Assembly (NCBI GenBank): GCA_963822095.1
Contig: CAWGGS010000086.1
Span: forward strand, 62,001 to 126,000
Length of the DNA stretch: 64,000 nucleotides
Direction: 5' to 3'
DNA from: CAWGGS01 sp963822095
Lineage (GTDB): Bacteria; Desulfobacterota; Desulfobulbia; Desulfobulbales; Desulfocapsaceae
Shown here: in pieces, positions 9,482-17,663 of the stretch
Layout of the letters: each line of letters begins with the position of its first letter
Position numbering within the stretch: position 1 is the first letter of the stretch
The notes under the pieces: model-generated
Databases searched by the model: none
What the model saw: only the letters and a program-made list of their open reading frames with translations
What the model was told of the DNA's origin: nothing
Position numbers and translations under genes: made by a program

Positions 9482-9537
9482 AAAAAAGGGGCTGGCTCGA
9501 CAACCTTGAGATACATCAAGGAACGAGCCAACCCTTG
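9482..9537 (-). terminator. Strong intrinsic terminator of glnK-amtB
   Basis: On the minus strand a long two-part stem (9524-9536 with 9486-9499, and an inner perfect CCTTGA/TCAAGG stem at 9504-9509 with 9516-9521) ends in CCCCTTTTTT. This is a textbook rho-independent terminator about 90 bases downstream of the amtB stop. It could also end the convergent MarR transcript, though it lacks a T-run in that direction. Confidence 0.85.
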
Positions 9538-9624
9538 TATGGTGCACCCTGTTTACGTAGTGCTGTTCATCGTTATCTTTTCTAATACGGGACGGCTTGA
9601 TACAGTTGTGCCGTCCCTGCCTTT

Positions 9625-10947
9625 CTAATTTAGAACCTGGAAATCGTTGTACGCATGACCACCATGCTCGGTGACATCCAGTCCTTCGAGTTCTTCCTCC
9701 GGACTAACACGCAGACCGATGGTCTTCTTGATAATGGTAAAGAGGATGAAGCAGGTGCCGAAAGACCAGATGAAGGCTGCGCCGATGCCGAGAAGCTGTA
9801 CACCAACAATCTTAGCCGTGGCTCCACCGATATTAAACAGACCTGCGGCAAGCGTTCCCCAGGCTCCGCAGACCCCGTGTACGGAGATTGCACCAACCGG
9901 ATCATCTATATGGATGCGGTCGATAAACAGAACCGAGAGGACCACGATGATTCCGGCAAGGGCCCCGATGATCACGGAACTGGTAGGAGATACATTATTA
10001 CAACCTGCGGTAATCGCTACAAGCCCTGCAAGTGCACCGTTTAAAGTCATGCCGGCTTCAGGTTTCTTGAATATCACCCAAGCGGTCAACATGGCCGTAC
10101 ACGCCCCTGCTGCTGCCGCGAGATTGGTATTAACAAAGATCATTGCAATATCTTTCGTTCCTGCTGTTGTTGAACCGGGATTGAATCCGAACCATCCCAG
10201 CCAGAGGATGAATACACCAAGTGCCGCCAAGGGAATATTATGACCGGGAATGGCTTTGACCTTCCCATCCTTTCCGTATTTGCCGATTCGCGGCCCGATA
10301 ACGATGGCACCGGCCAGCGAAGCCCAACCGCCGATTGAGTGGACGACTGTCGATCCTGCGAAATCTATGAAACCATAGCCTTCCAGCCATCCACCGCCAT
10401 GGAACAGGCTCCCCCAGGCCCAGCTGCCGAATACCGGGTAGATAATTGCCGAGATAAAGAAGCTGTAGATAAGATAGCCGATAAATTTCGTTCTCTCTGC
10501 CATGGCCCCAGAGACGATGGTTGCGGCGGTGGCTGCAAAAACGACCTGGAACATCCAAAAAGCCAGAACCCAGGGATCGCCGCCCGGTTTGAAATCACTT
10601 AAGAAAAATCCGTTGGTACCAAACCATCCGGTAGTGGTTACCCCAAACATAATGCCGAAGCCGACGGCCCAGAAGGCGACCGAGCCAACGGCAAAATCCA
10701 TCATGTTTTTCATCATGATGTTAATCGCGTTCTTGGCACGGGTAAAACCTGTTTCCACCATGGCAAAGCCTGCCTGCATAAAGAAAACCAGTGCCGCAGC
10801 GGTCAGGGTCCATACATAATCAAGATGGGACTGTACCCCGGCAATACCTTTGGCGTTAGATGCCACCGTCGGGGCAACGGCATCACCACCGGCCCAGGCC
10901 AAAGCGGGAAGGCCCAGCAATACTACAAGTAAAAACAATTTCTTCAT
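9625..10947 (-). CDS. amtB: Ammonium transporter Amt
   Basis: A 440-residue inner-membrane ammonium channel. It starts with a signal-like segment (MKKLFLLVVLLGLPALAWAG) as AmtB precursors do, followed by eleven hydrophobic helices. The pore twin histidines are seen in STVVHSIGGWA and ISVHGVCGAWG. The frame is open 28 codons further upstream, but AAAGGAGAAATGTC directly before this ATG fixes the start. It follows glnK by 41 bases, the usual glnK-amtB pair in which the PII protein plugs the channel when nitrogen is plentiful. Expression is probably driven by the sigma-54 type promoter upstream of glnK. Confidence 0.96.
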   Translation of the reverse strand: MKKLFLLVVLLGLPALAWAGGDAVAPTVASNAKGIAGVQSHLDYVWTLTAAALVFFMQAGFAMVETGFTRAKNAINIMMKNMMDFAVGSVAFWAVGFGIMFGVTTTGWFGTNGFFLSDFKPGGDPWVLAFWMFQVVFAATAATIVSGAMAERTKFIGYLIYSFFISAIIYPVFGSWAWGSLFHGGGWLEGYGFIDFAGSTVVHSIGGWASLAGAIVIGPRIGKYGKDGKVKAIPGHNIPLAALGVFILWLGWFGFNPGSTTAGTKDIAMIFVNTNLAAAAGACTAMLTAWVIFKKPEAGMTLNGALAGLVAITAGCNNVSPTSSVIIGALAGIIVVLSVLFIDRIHIDDPVGAISVHGVCGAWGTLAAGLFNIGGATAKIVGVQLLGIGAAFIWSFGTCFILFTIIKKTIGLRVSPEEELEGLDVTEHGGHAYNDFQVLN

Positions 10948-10988
10948 GACATTTCTCCTTTCAAAAAATAGCAACAAATTTGTAATTA

Positions 10989-11327
10989 TCAGATCGCATC
11001 CGTACCCCGCTCGCCGGTCCTGATTCGACATACAGTCTCCACCGGTATAACAAAGATCTTACCGTCGCCGATGCTGCCGGATTTAACACTGTCGACAATG
11101 GTCTGAACCACGCTATCGACCTGATCATCATTCACAACGATTTCCACCTTTATCTTTGGTATGAAATCGACAACGTACTCGGCACCCCGGTATATTTCCT
11201 TATGACCCTTCTGGCGTCCGAACCCTTTTACTTCACCAACCGTCATTCCTTGTATGTTTAAAGACCCCAGGCCCTCTTTCAACGCATCAAGCTTAAACGG
11301 CTTAATAATCGCCTCAACTTTCTTCAT
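10989..11327 (-). CDS. glnK: Nitrogen regulatory protein PII
   Basis: A 112-residue PII trimer subunit that senses 2-oxoglutarate and ATP/ADP and blocks AmtB under nitrogen excess. It begins MKKVEAIIKPFKLD and has the T-loop GRQKGHKEIYRGAEY with the uridylylation tyrosine at the usual position 51, and the C-terminal signature GSIGDGKIFVIPVE. The ATG was chosen over a longer frame because AAGGAGG sits about ten bases before it. Pairing with amtB argues for GlnK rather than GlnB. The name is by context; the PII identity is certain. Confidence 0.95.
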   Translation of the reverse strand: MKKVEAIIKPFKLDALKEGLGSLNIQGMTVGEVKGFGRQKGHKEIYRGAEYVVDFIPKIKVEIVVNDDQVDSVVQTIVDSVKSGSIGDGKIFVIPVETVCRIRTGERGTDAI

Positions 11328-11392
11328 TCCATCTTCCTCCTTTTGACAATCCTTGTGGTATTGATATTTGGCAAACACTTTCCTTGCCTAGA

Positions 11393-11408
11393 TCAACAAA
11401 TGTGCCAA
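11393..11408 (-). promoter_or_regulatory. Sigma-54 type (-24/-12) promoter of glnK-amtB
   Basis: The minus strand reads TTGGCACATTTGTTGA, matching the RpoN consensus TGGCAC-N5-TTGC at nine of ten fixed positions, with the GG and the -12 G at the required ten-base separation. It lies about 65 bases before the glnK ATG, leaving a normal leader. PII-Amt operons are commonly RpoN/NtrC dependent. The 390-base gap to the divergent EamA gene gives room for enhancer sites, but no clear NtrC dyad was seen. Confidence 0.75.
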
Positions 11409-11717
11409 ATGGGAAATGTCGGACTTTTTTCTTATTAAGAAACTAATATCACACTTATAATTTCTCACAATCCCATTATTCTCCGAGCCTTGTACCACTA
11501 AACAAATATGCCTATTTTGTAATATTCTACATTCGCGACATATTATACATTACATTTATGTCATTTAATTATTTTTAACCATCCTTGAGATTCAGCTTCA
11601 GCCATAAGAACAAGTTGACTTTCTCCATCAAGAGATTTATCCGTTACGACTCCAGAAATTTTCATTGCTGAACGGGAAAAAACCTCACATTGAGAAAGCC
11701 CCCCACCTCTCATTCGT

Positions 11718-12608
11718 ATGAACAGGATGTTCACAACCAAGAACCCCGTGCTCGCGGTTTTGATCGGCGCCTTTTTTATCAGCTTTTCAGGTGTATGGGT
11801 GAAATTTGCCCACGTTGCCCCTACTGTTTCAGCCTTTTACCGGGTCCTTTTCGGTTTTCTCTTTCTTCTTGCCGCTTCATTATGGAAGCATGACATCAAA
11901 CCCCTCACTTCCGTTCAGACCTTTCTGGTGACCGCATGCGGCCTGCTATTCGCGTTGGACCTCTTCTGTTGGCACGGCTCGATCATCCACATCGGGCCGG
12001 GCCTTGCCACCATCATCGGCAATTTTCAGGTCTTTATCCTGACTCTGGTTGGAATTCTGTTTTTCCGAGAAAAAATCAAACTTCGATTCCTCTTTTCCAT
12101 TCCCCTGGCCTTCCTGGGCCTTTTCTTAATTGTCGGTATCAATTGGAACGCATTGGGAGCGGGCTATAAAAACGGACTCTATTTAGGGCTGGCTACTGCC
12201 TTCTTTTATTCAGGTTTTCTTCTAACCCTGAGGAGACTGCAGGCAGAGAAGGGGTATTTTTCACTCTTTTATTTTCTGATGCTGGTCTCCCTTGCATCTT
12301 CAATATTTCTAGGCCTGGAAATTTTCAGACGCGGAACCTCTTTTCTCATTCCCGATACAAAGAGTTGGATGAGTCTCATTTGCCTAGGGCTTTTCAGCCA
12401 GACCATAGGTTGGGTTTTGATCGCAAACGCTCTGCCAAAGATCCGGGCCTCGCATGCCGGATTGATTCTTCTCCTGCAACCGGCTCTGGCCTTTATCTGG
12501 GATGTGCTGATTTTCAATCGTCAGACAGACATGATAAACTGGCTGGGAGCGTTTATCGTTCTTCTGGCTATCTATATGGGAATGTCCCATACGGAAAAGA
12601 ATGAATAG
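11718..12608 (+). CDS. EamA/DMT family transporter
   Basis: A 296-residue inner-membrane protein with ten predicted helices built from two EamA repeats: the first around FFISFSGVWVKFAHV, the second from about residue 150 (LYLGLATAFFYSGFLLTLRR). Drug/metabolite transporters of this type export amino acids, nucleosides or other small molecules; the substrate cannot be deduced. Two in-frame ATGs lie three codons apart at the start and neither has a good Shine-Dalgarno, so the exact N-terminus is open. It is divergent from glnK and 80 bases before the cupin gene. Confidence 0.85.
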   Translation: MNRMFTTKNPVLAVLIGAFFISFSGVWVKFAHVAPTVSAFYRVLFGFLFLLAASLWKHDIKPLTSVQTFLVTACGLLFALDLFCWHGSIIHIGPGLATIIGNFQVFILTLVGILFFREKIKLRFLFSIPLAFLGLFLIVGINWNALGAGYKNGLYLGLATAFFYSGFLLTLRRLQAEKGYFSLFYFLMLVSLASSIFLGLEIFRRGTSFLIPDTKSWMSLICLGLFSQTIGWVLIANALPKIRASHAGLILLLQPALAFIWDVLIFNRQTDMINWLGAFIVLLAIYMGMSHTEKNE

Positions 12609-12690
12609 TCTTTTCCAATCAGGTGGTATATTTTCACATCAATGACACAAAACTATCAACGAACGAAATGCTTCGATTTGGAGGTACTAC

Positions 12691-13041
12691 ATGAAGGTTA
12701 TCGATTACAGAGAGGCTTCGGCCCAAACATTTGACAGCCAAACAGTAAAAGGGGTTACCGGCCGGGTTGCCATCGGCAAGGACGACGGTGCCGAAAATTT
12801 CTGCATGCGGGCCTTTACCGTTGCCCCCGGCGGTTTTACCCCCAAGCATTCCCATGCCTGGGAACATGAGGTGTTCGTTCATGCAGGCCGGGGCAAAATA
12901 TTCCGAGCAGGGGAATGGATAGACGTGACCGGCGGGACCGCTCTTTTCATCCCCGGAGGAGAAGAGCACCAATTTAAAAACGCCGGAGAGGAAGATCTCG
13001 TCTTTATTTGTCTCATCCCCTCGGGTGTTCCGGAACTCTAA
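12691..13041 (+). CDS. Small single-domain cupin protein
   Basis: A 116-residue cupin barrel. Both conserved motifs are present: motif 1 with PKHSHAWEHEVFV, supplying two histidines and a glutamate for a metal, and motif 2 with PGGEEHQFKNAG, supplying the last histidine. GGAGG precedes the ATG. It has no signal peptide and is cytoplasmic. Only 18 bases separate it from hrpB, so the two are co-transcribed, but no functional link is evident. Such proteins may be metal-dependent dioxygenases, isomerases or simple metal-binding proteins. Confidence 0.82.
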   Translation: MKVIDYREASAQTFDSQTVKGVTGRVAIGKDDGAENFCMRAFTVAPGGFTPKHSHAWEHEVFVHAGRGKIFRAGEWIDVTGGTALFIPGGEEHQFKNAGEEDLVFICLIPSGVPEL

Positions 13042-13059
13042 AATAATCTGGAAATTTCT

Positions 13060-15597
13060 GTGAAAACGGGCAAGAACCTTCCCATAGTATCCGTTCTGCC
13101 CCAGATTAGAACGGCAATCCGGAACGGACCGGTTATCCTCAATGCTCCGACCGGCTCGGGAAAAACCACCCTGGTCCCGCTGTCTTTACTGGATGAAGCC
13201 TGGCTGACCGGTCTAAAGATCATCATGCTCGAGCCCAGACGAATTGCGGCCAGGGCAGCAGCGGCCAGGATGAGCGAGATCTTGGGAGAACCGACAGGAG
13301 AAACCGTCGGCTACCGGATTCGTTTTGACAGTAAGGTCTCTGCCAAAACCAGGATCGAAGTGGTCACCGAAGGAATTCTGACCAGGACCATGCAAAACGA
13401 CCCGGAACTTTCCGGGGTTGGCCTGGTCATTTTCGACGAGTTCCACGAGAGGAGTCTGCATGCCGATCTCGGCCTTGCCCTCTGTCTCGATCTCTGTGAA
13501 CTTCGGGACGACCTGCGCATCCTGATCATGTCAGCGACCATGGCCTCCAAGCCACTTGCAGAACTCCTCGGTAATGCCGAGCTGATTTCAGGAGAGGGAA
13601 AGGCCTATCCGGTTACCGTCTCTTACCTGCCACCGGCCTTTCCCGACCACGCAATCGTCCACAACATGGCCCGGGGAATAGACCATGCCCTGCTCAATCG
13701 CCAGGGTGATATTCTTGCCTTCCTTCCGGGAGCAGGTGAAATCAGAGCAACAATGGATCTCTTATCCTCCCGGTTTCCCGAGGTTGATATCCTTCCACTC
13801 TACGGGGAGTTGAGCCATGCCGACCAGGATCGCGTCCTTCGTTCCCAAGGATCTAGAAACAGACGCATTATCCTTGCCACACCCATAGCCGAGACAAGCA
13901 TTACTATAGAAGGAATTGACTGTGTAGTTGACAGCGGCTTTGCCAAAAGACCCCGCTTCAATCCGGCAACAGGCCTTGAACGTCTCGAAACCGTTCGGAT
14001 CTCAAAGGCCTCGGCCGAACAACGACGCGGACGGGCAGGCAGGGTTGGGCCCGGACATTGTTTTCGACTCTGGAGCCGGGAAATCAATCTGGGCCTCCTC
14101 CCCTTCAGCCCCCCTGAGATTGTGACCGGTGATCTTTCCTTTTTGGCGCTTGAGCTTGCTTTGTGGGGAGTGACGGACCCAGCTCAGATGAAATGGCTTG
14201 ACCCTCCCAGACCCGGATCATGGCAAAACGCCCTGAAACTACTCCAGAGCCTCGGCGCCCTCAACCGCCGGGGACACATCACCGAAACCGGCCGCAAACT
14301 CGCAAACTTTCCCCTCCATCCTCGCTTGAGCGCGATGCTGCTTGCGGCAACCGAATTTAAGAGCGGTGCCACAGCCTGCCTTCTGGCCGCCCTTCTTTCC
14401 GAGAGGGATCCCTTTAAGGGGAAAAATCGCCCCTGTGACCTGCGACAGAGACTTGAGCTACTCGAAGGCCTCGCCTCTCATCCATCGGGGACCACGGACC
14501 CGCTCATTCTGCGCCGTATCATCCGACAGAGTAACCAGCTCAAGAGCCTGCTGCACACAGACCCGGCAGAACCTCTTAAACCCGAGAACTGCGGAATCCT
14601 CTTAAGCTTTGCCTACCCCGATCGTCTTGCATTACTGAGACAGGGACAGAGGACCACCTACCAGCTCGTCACCGGCAGAAACGCGCTGCTTCCTGAAGGC
14701 GACCTGCTTGCAGCAACTCCTGTCCTGGTTATACCTCAACTCGACGAGGGACGTCGGGAGGGGAGAATCCATCTTGCCGTCCCGGTTGACGAAGACGATT
14801 TACGTCGTCAACACCCCCAGTTGTTCTCAATCCGAAAAAGGATATTGTGGGACCACTCCATGGACCGGGTACGGGCGGTGATTGAAACCCGCTTAGGCCG
14901 CGTTGCCCTTTCCGTGACCCCTCTTGAACATCCTAACATCGAGGACGTGGAGGCCGTGTTACTTTCACAAATAAAAAAAAGAGGCCTGCACTTGCTGCCC
15001 TGGAGCATCGAGGCCAGACAGGTGCAAATCCGGGTCGGTCTGATGAGGCTTCGGGAGGGAGCAAAGTGGCCGGATATCAGCGACCAGGCCCTGGCGGAAG
15101 ATCTTGATTGGCTTTCTCCCTATTGCAAAGGGATGAATGGCCTTTCCGATCTGAAACAGCTGGATATGAAGAAGATCCTGCTGGGATTTCTCTCTTGGGA
15201 TCTCTTGCAGCAGTTGGAACAAGACACCCCAACCCACATTACTGTGCCCAGCGGATCGAGAAAAAAGCTTTCTTACCACCCGGACAACACCGTGATTCTT
15301 GCAGTCAGGTTGCAAGAGATGTTTGGCCCACATTCCACTCCGACTATCTGCAACGGTGCGGTGAGAGTCATACTCCATCTCCTCTCTCCTGCTAACAGAC
15401 CGATCCAGATCACCTCTGACCTCGTGTCGTTCTGGACAACTACCTATGTCGAGATCAGGAAAGAGTTGGCAGGCAGATACCCAAAACATTATTGGCCCGA
15501 CGATCCCATAAAAGCCGAGGCCACAACGCTGACGAAAAAGGCGATGGATCGAAAACAAAAAGAGAACGCCAACAGGGCCTTGACGAAGAAAAGGTGA
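13060..15597 (+). CDS. hrpB: ATP-dependent RNA helicase HrpB
   Basis: An 845-residue DEAH/RHA-like helicase. Motif I is APTGSGKTT near residue 30, motif II is DEFHERS near 125 (DEFH instead of DEAH, normal for HrpB), motif III is SATM, and motif VI is EQRRGRAGRVGPG. The central helicase core is followed by the HA2-like region and the HrpB-specific C-terminal domain (from about 700). Length is close to E. coli HrpB (809). The role in bacteria is poorly known; RNA processing is presumed. The start is GTG with a weak ribosome site, consistent with coupling to the cupin gene just upstream. Confidence 0.94.
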   Translation: MKTGKNLPIVSVLPQIRTAIRNGPVILNAPTGSGKTTLVPLSLLDEAWLTGLKIIMLEPRRIAARAAAARMSEILGEPTGETVGYRIRFDSKVSAKTRIEVVTEGILTRTMQNDPELSGVGLVIFDEFHERSLHADLGLALCLDLCELRDDLRILIMSATMASKPLAELLGNAELISGEGKAYPVTVSYLPPAFPDHAIVHNMARGIDHALLNRQGDILAFLPGAGEIRATMDLLSSRFPEVDILPLYGELSHADQDRVLRSQGSRNRRIILATPIAETSITIEGIDCVVDSGFAKRPRFNPATGLERLETVRISKASAEQRRGRAGRVGPGHCFRLWSREINLGLLPFSPPEIVTGDLSFLALELALWGVTDPAQMKWLDPPRPGSWQNALKLLQSLGALNRRGHITETGRKLANFPLHPRLSAMLLAATEFKSGATACLLAALLSERDPFKGKNRPCDLRQRLELLEGLASHPSGTTDPLILRRIIRQSNQLKSLLHTDPAEPLKPENCGILLSFAYPDRLALLRQGQRTTYQLVTGRNALLPEGDLLAATPVLVIPQLDEGRREGRIHLAVPVDEDDLRRQHPQLFSIRKRILWDHSMDRVRAVIETRLGRVALSVTPLEHPNIEDVEAVLLSQIKKRGLHLLPWSIEARQVQIRVGLMRLREGAKWPDISDQALAEDLDWLSPYCKGMNGLSDLKQLDMKKILLGFLSWDLLQQLEQDTPTHITVPSGSRKKLSYHPDNTVILAVRLQEMFGPHSTPTICNGAVRVILHLLSPANRPIQITSDLVSFWTTTYVEIRKELAGRYPKHYWPDDPIKAEATTLTKKAMDRKQKENANRALTKKR

Positions 15598-15737
15598 TTT
15601 TTCGACAATAATCAGGTAAATTCCAACCACAATCAGCACTAAGAAGGATACCATATCCCATTATTTCGTGCGTGTCCATTTCAGTCGCCTTCTCCTGCTT
15701 GGCCAGGAACGGCACTTCTTCAAAACAGGAGCAATTT

Positions 15738-16148
15738 ATGCTACGTCGATTTTCCATCTCACTGGAAGAAAACCTCTTGGCAACCTTCGACGACTATATC
15801 AAATCCCATCGATACAACAATCGTTCAGAGGCAATCAGGGACCTGATACGAAAAGCCTTTATCAAAAAGGAATGGGAAGGGGACAAAATGGTCATGGGGG
15901 TCATTTCCCTGGTTTATGATCACCACCAGCATCAGCTCCAGGAAAAGGTCACCGAGGTCCAGCACAATTATCACCATCATATTGTCTCGACGACCCACGT
16001 ACATATGGATCATCATAATTGCCTGGAAGTAATCATCGTCCGAGGCAAGGCCTTTGAAATCAAAGAACTGGCAGACAAACTCATTGCATTACGCGGGGTG
16101 CGCAACGGGAACCTGGCAATGAGCAGTACAGGAAAGACCCTCCACTGA
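15738..16148 (+). CDS. nikR: Nickel-responsive transcriptional regulator NikR
   Basis: A 136-residue ribbon-helix-helix repressor with a C-terminal ACT-like nickel domain. The N-terminal MLRRFSISLEENLL and NNRSEAIRDLIR form the DNA-binding part. The high-affinity nickel ligands of E. coli NikR are conserved at the same positions: His76, His87, His89 and Cys95. The frame is open 22 codons upstream, but AGGAG before this ATG and the family start fix the N-terminus. It follows hrpB by 140 bases. In this genome the obvious nickel-using pathway is the hynBAC-hyp cluster about 8 kb away, so control of nickel uptake or of that cluster is a fair inference. No nikABCDE genes are in the window. Confidence 0.95.
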   Translation: MLRRFSISLEENLLATFDDYIKSHRYNNRSEAIRDLIRKAFIKKEWEGDKMVMGVISLVYDHHQHQLQEKVTEVQHNYHHHIVSTTHVHMDHHNCLEVIIVRGKAFEIKELADKLIALRGVRNGNLAMSSTGKTLH

Positions 16149-16201
16149 ATCAACCCGCTTCACACTCTTCCTTTGTTTTATCAAAGAGACATGTCCGGAG
16201 G

Positions 16202-16777
16202 CTATTTATGTTTTGAATAGTCCAGGAGTTCTGTACGTAATGTTGAACTGATGGGCTCTTTTCCCAACCAAAGGCCGAGCAAGGCATCATTGAAGTCTTT
16301 ACCCGGAACTACCCCTTTCACCTTGCCGTTTATGGTCACCTGGGTGCCTTTACCCGGAATGTAATCCATGAGAATTTCATCACCACTCTTAACCGTCTCA
16401 AACATGTCATTGAAGTGATTGACCCTATCTTTTAGTGTATCGAACTTTTCCTGCCCGAGACTGGCCTGAAAATCCTCATTCCATCCGTCTACCAACTGGT
16501 CTTTTTCCACCTCGCTGTAAATAAAGTGCATCACCACCCGTTTTTGCCCGTCATCCTTTATGACCTGTCCGGCGTGCGCGGCTGGATGTTCCATATACAA
16601 CTCGGCGATATAAATTTTGAAAAAAAATTTATATCGAATCCCGGCCCCATTGAGATGAAGGTCAACTCCATTGCCGACAGCAATCTGTTCCGGCACATCC
16701 ACCCCGGCAATCTCCCGGGCAAAAGCCGGTGTCGATAACAAAAAAACCATCAAAAGCACACTGAATATCCGCGTCAT
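16202..16777 (-). CDS. Chalcone isomerase-like periplasmic protein
   Basis: A 191-residue exported protein with a signal peptide ending near PAFARE (about residue 20). The mature part resembles the bacterial chalcone-isomerase-like domain (CHI-fold), with the family segment GAGIRYKFFFKIYIAELYM followed by a strand-rich body ending in LGLWLGKEPIS. Relatives in Proteobacteria are annotated as chalcone isomerase family proteins, but they are not flavonoid enzymes; fatty-acid or lipid binding has been suggested for the fold. It is monocistronic on the minus strand, flanked by a 255-base upstream gap in which I see no other gene. Function unknown. Confidence 0.78.
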   Translation of the reverse strand: MTRIFSVLLMVFLLSTPAFAREIAGVDVPEQIAVGNGVDLHLNGAGIRYKFFFKIYIAELYMEHPAAHAGQVIKDDGQKRVVMHFIYSEVEKDQLVDGWNEDFQASLGQEKFDTLKDRVNHFNDMFETVKSGDEILMDYIPGKGTQVTINGKVKGVVPGKDFNDALLGLWLGKEPISSTLRTELLDYSKHK

Positions 16778-17033
16778 CGTTCTCCTCCCTGTGTAGTTAT
16801 GATCTTCTATACATACCTACACAAATTTTGCAAACTCCTCAAATAGAGTCTCACGTCAACCAGGTTTTTTTTGGCCAACATCCATCAAACTGAAAACATG
16901 GAACTTTTTACAGGAAAAAAAGGCAAGAAAGCCCAGACGTTATTTCTGGCACAATCCGCACAAGCGCACTGCACTTGTTTTTTGCATTTACCCGTTTTCG
17001 TGGTTCCGATGCGCCCGTAGAGGAGCTGTATTC

Positions 17034-17567
17034 TTAACGTGGAGTTTTGTTGGGCAAGGCGCTGAAAAACAGCCTCCCATAATCAAGACCGGCAACAATA
17101 CTAAAACACGACGCAATCACCAGACCATAGAACGCGAGATCGGGCCAGACAAGAACGACAGCAAAAAGGAAAAACTGTCCGCAGGTGGCCAGTTTGCCTA
17201 AAATCCTGGCATCCATATCCTTAAAGGCCACCCACTCCTTTTTGTATATCGCATACAAAACGGTTACCGCAACCATTGCATCCCGAACGATTACCGGGAA
17301 AATCCACCATAATGAAAATTTACCGGTAAATACGAAGACAGACAAGGTAACCAGGATAAACACCTTGTCTGCGGCCGCATCAATAAGCCCCCCCTGCCAG
17401 CTTTCAACATGCCATTTTCTGGCAAGCCAGCCGTCGAAAAGATCACTGACGGCAGCAGTAGCGATAAAAAACAACCAATAGCGTTCCTGGAAAAACGGCA
17501 ACGACAGGGCAAGAAGAATTCTGAAAAAGGAGAGAAGGCTGGGTATGACGAATCTATATCGCATCAT
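17034..17567 (-). CDS. CDP-alcohol phosphatidyltransferase (PgsA-like)
   Basis: A membrane enzyme of about 177 residues that moves a phosphatidyl group from CDP-diacylglycerol to an alcohol. The full catalytic signature DG-x2-AR-x8-G-x3-D-x3-D is present in the loop after the second helix (DGWLAR, then G, D and D at exact spacing). The N-terminus MMRYRFVIPSLLSFFR resembles PgsA, so phosphatidylglycerophosphate synthase is the likeliest role, but phosphatidyl acceptors differ within the family. A longer form beginning at GTG 17642 is possible; the ATG was preferred from family alignment. It lies just downstream of aspS on the same strand. Confidence 0.82.
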   Translation of the reverse strand: MMRYRFVIPSLLSFFRILLALSLPFFQERYWLFFIATAAVSDLFDGWLARKWHVESWQGGLIDAAADKVFILVTLSVFVFTGKFSLWWIFPVIVRDAMVAVTVLYAIYKKEWVAFKDMDARILGKLATCGQFFLFAVVLVWPDLAFYGLVIASCFSIVAGLDYGRLFFSALPNKTPR

Positions 17568-17663
17568 AACAGGAGTCCCTTTGACGTCATAACAGGTATG
17601 GTCAAATTCCCCGACATCAAGGAAGGCCCGGACAAAATTCACGGCCAGGCCTTTCTTTCCATA

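Noticed and set aside
16960..17005. ACAAG...CTTGTTTTTT hairpin on the plus strand as a terminator
   Set aside because: Genes on both sides are on the minus strand, so there is no plus-strand transcript for it to end.
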